The position numbers and the translations under genes are program-made. Below, one piece after another: positions 62,675 to 64,000 of a DNA stretch of 64,000 nucleotides; the stretch's first letter is position 1; every line of letters starts with the position of its first letter. The stretch comes from Diabrotica undecimpunctata (lineage: Eukaryota > Arthropoda > Insecta > Coleoptera > Chrysomelidae), in NCBI RefSeq assembly GCF_040954645.1, contig NC_092807.1:1240001-1304000 (forward strand). Reading direction: 5' to 3'. Below the pieces are notes generated by a model. That model was not told the DNA's origin. It worked only from the letters and a program-made list of their open reading frames with translations, and made no database searches.

Positions 62675-62814
62675 TTCTTCTGAAGTTTTATAATAAATTT
62701 TTAAACATATAATATTTGTATTTTGAGAACAATTTCCGAAGTGGATATTGAAACGTCAATAAACGTACTTTAACCTTTAATTGTGGCTTATTCCCATTTA
62801 AATAGTAATAACAT
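62675..62814 (+). mobile_element. 140-bp insertion with hammerhead-like motif
   Basis: ACACATA at 62668-62674 is repeated at 62815-62821 and the jockey frame (AWNNAHIIQRK) is restored by removing the insert. The insert has no ORF. It carries TTGAGAA, a stem-like AATTTCCGAAGTGGATATT and GAAACGTC (62723-62757), a decayed hammerhead. Like the 306-bp insert at 4252 it is a very short hammerhead-bearing element with its own target duplication. Confidence 0.65.
62723..62757 (+). ncRNA. Degenerate hammerhead motif
   Basis: GAAACGTC at 62750-62757 is canonical. The paired arm AATTTCC/GGATATT is imperfect. TTGAGAA replaces CTGATGA, so the core is broken and activity is unlikely. Confidence 0.5.
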
Positions 62815-63714
62815 ACACATAATCCAAAGAAAAACAGTGGGAAACAATTACCCCAAAGAAATTAGACAGTTGATTCAGCACAAAAGAAAGGCTCGAAATA
62901 TATAGCAGAGGACTAAAATAACCGAAAATAAAAACGAGCCAAAAGAATCACACAAGAGCTGCAAGGAGAAATCGTTGAAATTAAAAACGAATCAATCAGT
63001 AAGTACCTGAGAGAACTAACTAATGATGAATCCATCGATTACTTCCTCTTGAAGGCAACCAGAAAGATAAATAAACATATAATCGTACATCTTTTAAGAA
63101 AAGCAAACAGAAGATGGGCAAGATATCTTAAAGAAAACGTGGATGCGTTGGCTGATTATTTAAAAAATATATTTCAACCAAACTACGGGGAAACTAATGT
63201 AGACGATGAACGAGTAGATACTGATTCTATTATCATATAATTTACTACTGCAAAAGAAGTTCAAAAATTAATCAAGAACATCAATACAAAAAATGCGCCT
63301 GGGTGTGACCTGATTAATGGTGAGATATTAAAAAAACTACCCAGAAAAGCCATGGTAAAGCTTACTACCCTAACAAATCCATCTTTTAGAATTAGATATG
63401 TTCCCATCTATTGGAAAACTGCGGAGATCATAATGATACCCAAAGGAGGACAAGATATCCATAAATTAATGTCATACAGGCCAATCTCCTTACTATTCAT
63501 AATCTCAAAGGTGTTTGAAAAATTCCTACTAAGAAGAATGAACCATAACAATAATTTTATTGAGCTTGATTGATTATTTTTATCATTGAAGGGTACTAGG
63601 AAATTACGATGATGGGTGCCTGCGCCATTTAAGAGAGTGATTGGTATAAAGAGGTATCAAATAACAGAGATTTCCAGTTCTAATGACCGGGATTAATAGA
63701 GGTTTTACTGTACC

Positions 63715-64000
63715 ATAATCGCATTTCTGTGTCTGATTGTTCTAGAGAAAGCGTTTGACGAAGTAAGACTCAAAGATGTAATGCATCCTCTGTATAATAG
63801 AGAAGTTCCCCTAACCAAAACAACAACAAAATGGAAGTTAGAATAGATGGACAACTTACAGAACCTATAGAAATAGGCAGCGGAATAAGACAAAGAGATT
63901 CATTGAGCCTCGTGCTCTTCAATTTGATCATGGATGAAATCATCAAAAGTGTTAACAAAGGAAGAGAAAACAGAATGGGAAACAAAGAAATAAAAATACT
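63715..64000 (+). pseudogene. Family C reverse transcriptase, palm (runs off the window)
   Basis: The plus frames read LEKAFDEVRLKDVMHPLYNR, EVPL, then after a short gap KMEVRIDGQLTEPIEIGSGI, RQRDSLSLVLFNLIMDEIIK and SVNKGRENRMGNKEIKI. This is the palm from the first catalytic Asp to just before the YADD box, which would lie beyond 64000. IRQGDSLSP appears as IRQRDSLSL, and an internal deletion precedes KMEV. It is attached to the jockey fragment with no recognisable junction. Confidence 0.75.

Larger units (their letters stand above)
61950..63575 (+). pseudogene. Jockey-like retrotransposon, endonuclease to RT entry
   Basis: It starts near the ATG at 61945: MSEADLNETIMPQDVRILVW, then HQQELLVTLQTQKINICLIA and ETHLTRQSFIRLQGHQNYHA. 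In broken frames KYTLNIAAPYFSRKHNLKRE, WPSDANRIPDLLDFF, LGSDHSPILLTISEEIVTTK and NFKDCVNFQSEINEKIEFNG follow. After the 140-bp insertion it reads IIQRKTVGNNYPKEIRQLIQ, HKRKARN, RELTNDESIDYFLLKATRKI, ADYLKNIFQPNYGE, then KEVQKLIKNINTKNAPGCDL, INGEILKKLPRKAMVKLTTL and YRPISLLFIISKVFEKFLLR. These are jockey endonuclease, linker and RT entry in order. It breaks off after about 63575. Many lesions. Confidence 0.85.

Overview
The window looks like insect genomic DNA: AT-rich, eukaryotic, and built almost entirely of transposable-element copies at every stage of decay. A large beetle genome is my guess from the mix of families, but nothing here proves the order. I found no complete host gene, no rRNA or tRNA gene, no operon and no CRISPR array. 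The only host-gene candidates are short splice-bounded reading frames near 20.7 kb and 22.6 kb and an unknown frame near 6.9 kb.

The dominant class is non-LTR retrotransposons of single-ORF type (apurinic-like endonuclease plus reverse transcriptase, no RNase H seen). I use ad hoc labels. Family A has a 1006-aa ORF, a GAA-repeat tail and 11-bp target duplications. Families B, C, F and G are seen only as parts. Family D has a GAT-repeat tail. Family E has a 951-aa ORF and a TA-repeat tail. There are also jockey-like and CR1-like pieces. Two copies look full length with an uninterrupted ORF and perfect target-site duplications: family A at 9591-13012 (+) and family E at 33639-37001 (-).

The second theme is Penelope-like elements (PLEs) and hammerhead-ribozyme motifs. 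RT or GIY-YIG coding pieces lie at 17.9-18.8 kb and 43.9-45.0 kb. Tails with hammerhead cores or their remnants lie near 4.45, 17.9, 18.95, 45.0, 52.6 and 62.7 kb. Two of these motifs sit in very short insertions (306 bp and about 140 bp) with their own target duplications, a retrozyme-like arrangement. PLE tails repeatedly abut long (AT)n tracts, and one PLE copy carries a clean inversion of its 5' part.

DNA transposons include a pogo/Tigger-like copy split by later insertions (2.7-5.8 kb), two Tc1-like transposases (21.5 and 49.1 kb), a mariner-like element whose left arm is an inverted copy of its own 3' end (58.1-60.1 kb), an IS630/Tc1-type DDE pseudogene (39.4-40.6 kb) and a short Harbinger-like element with two remnant genes (27.5-28.4 kb). 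Three terminal-inverted-repeat elements add to these: 662 bp at 1.5 kb, 1571 bp at 16.3 kb with an orphan acidic gene fragment, and 1000 bp at 52.8 kb flanked by TTAA.

Layout: 0-2.1 kb jockey and a MITE; 2.7-5.8 kb pogo interrupted by family A, itself interrupted by a hammerhead element; 7.9-13.4 kb a three-deep nest of family A; 13.6-15.5 kb families B, C and G; 16.2-20.3 kb microsatellite, TIR element, PLE and family C; 21.4-28.4 kb Tc1, families B, C and D, Harbinger; 29-38.5 kb family A and E copies; 39.4-46.6 kb DDE pseudogene, CR1 nest, family A with an inverted PLE; 47-54 kb mostly non-coding with Tc1, AT tracts and a TTAA element; 54.5-57.5 kb families B and F in a decayed orphan gene; 58-60 kb mariner; 61.7-64 kb jockey and family C. 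The relations between genes are those of nested parasites rather than of a pathway.
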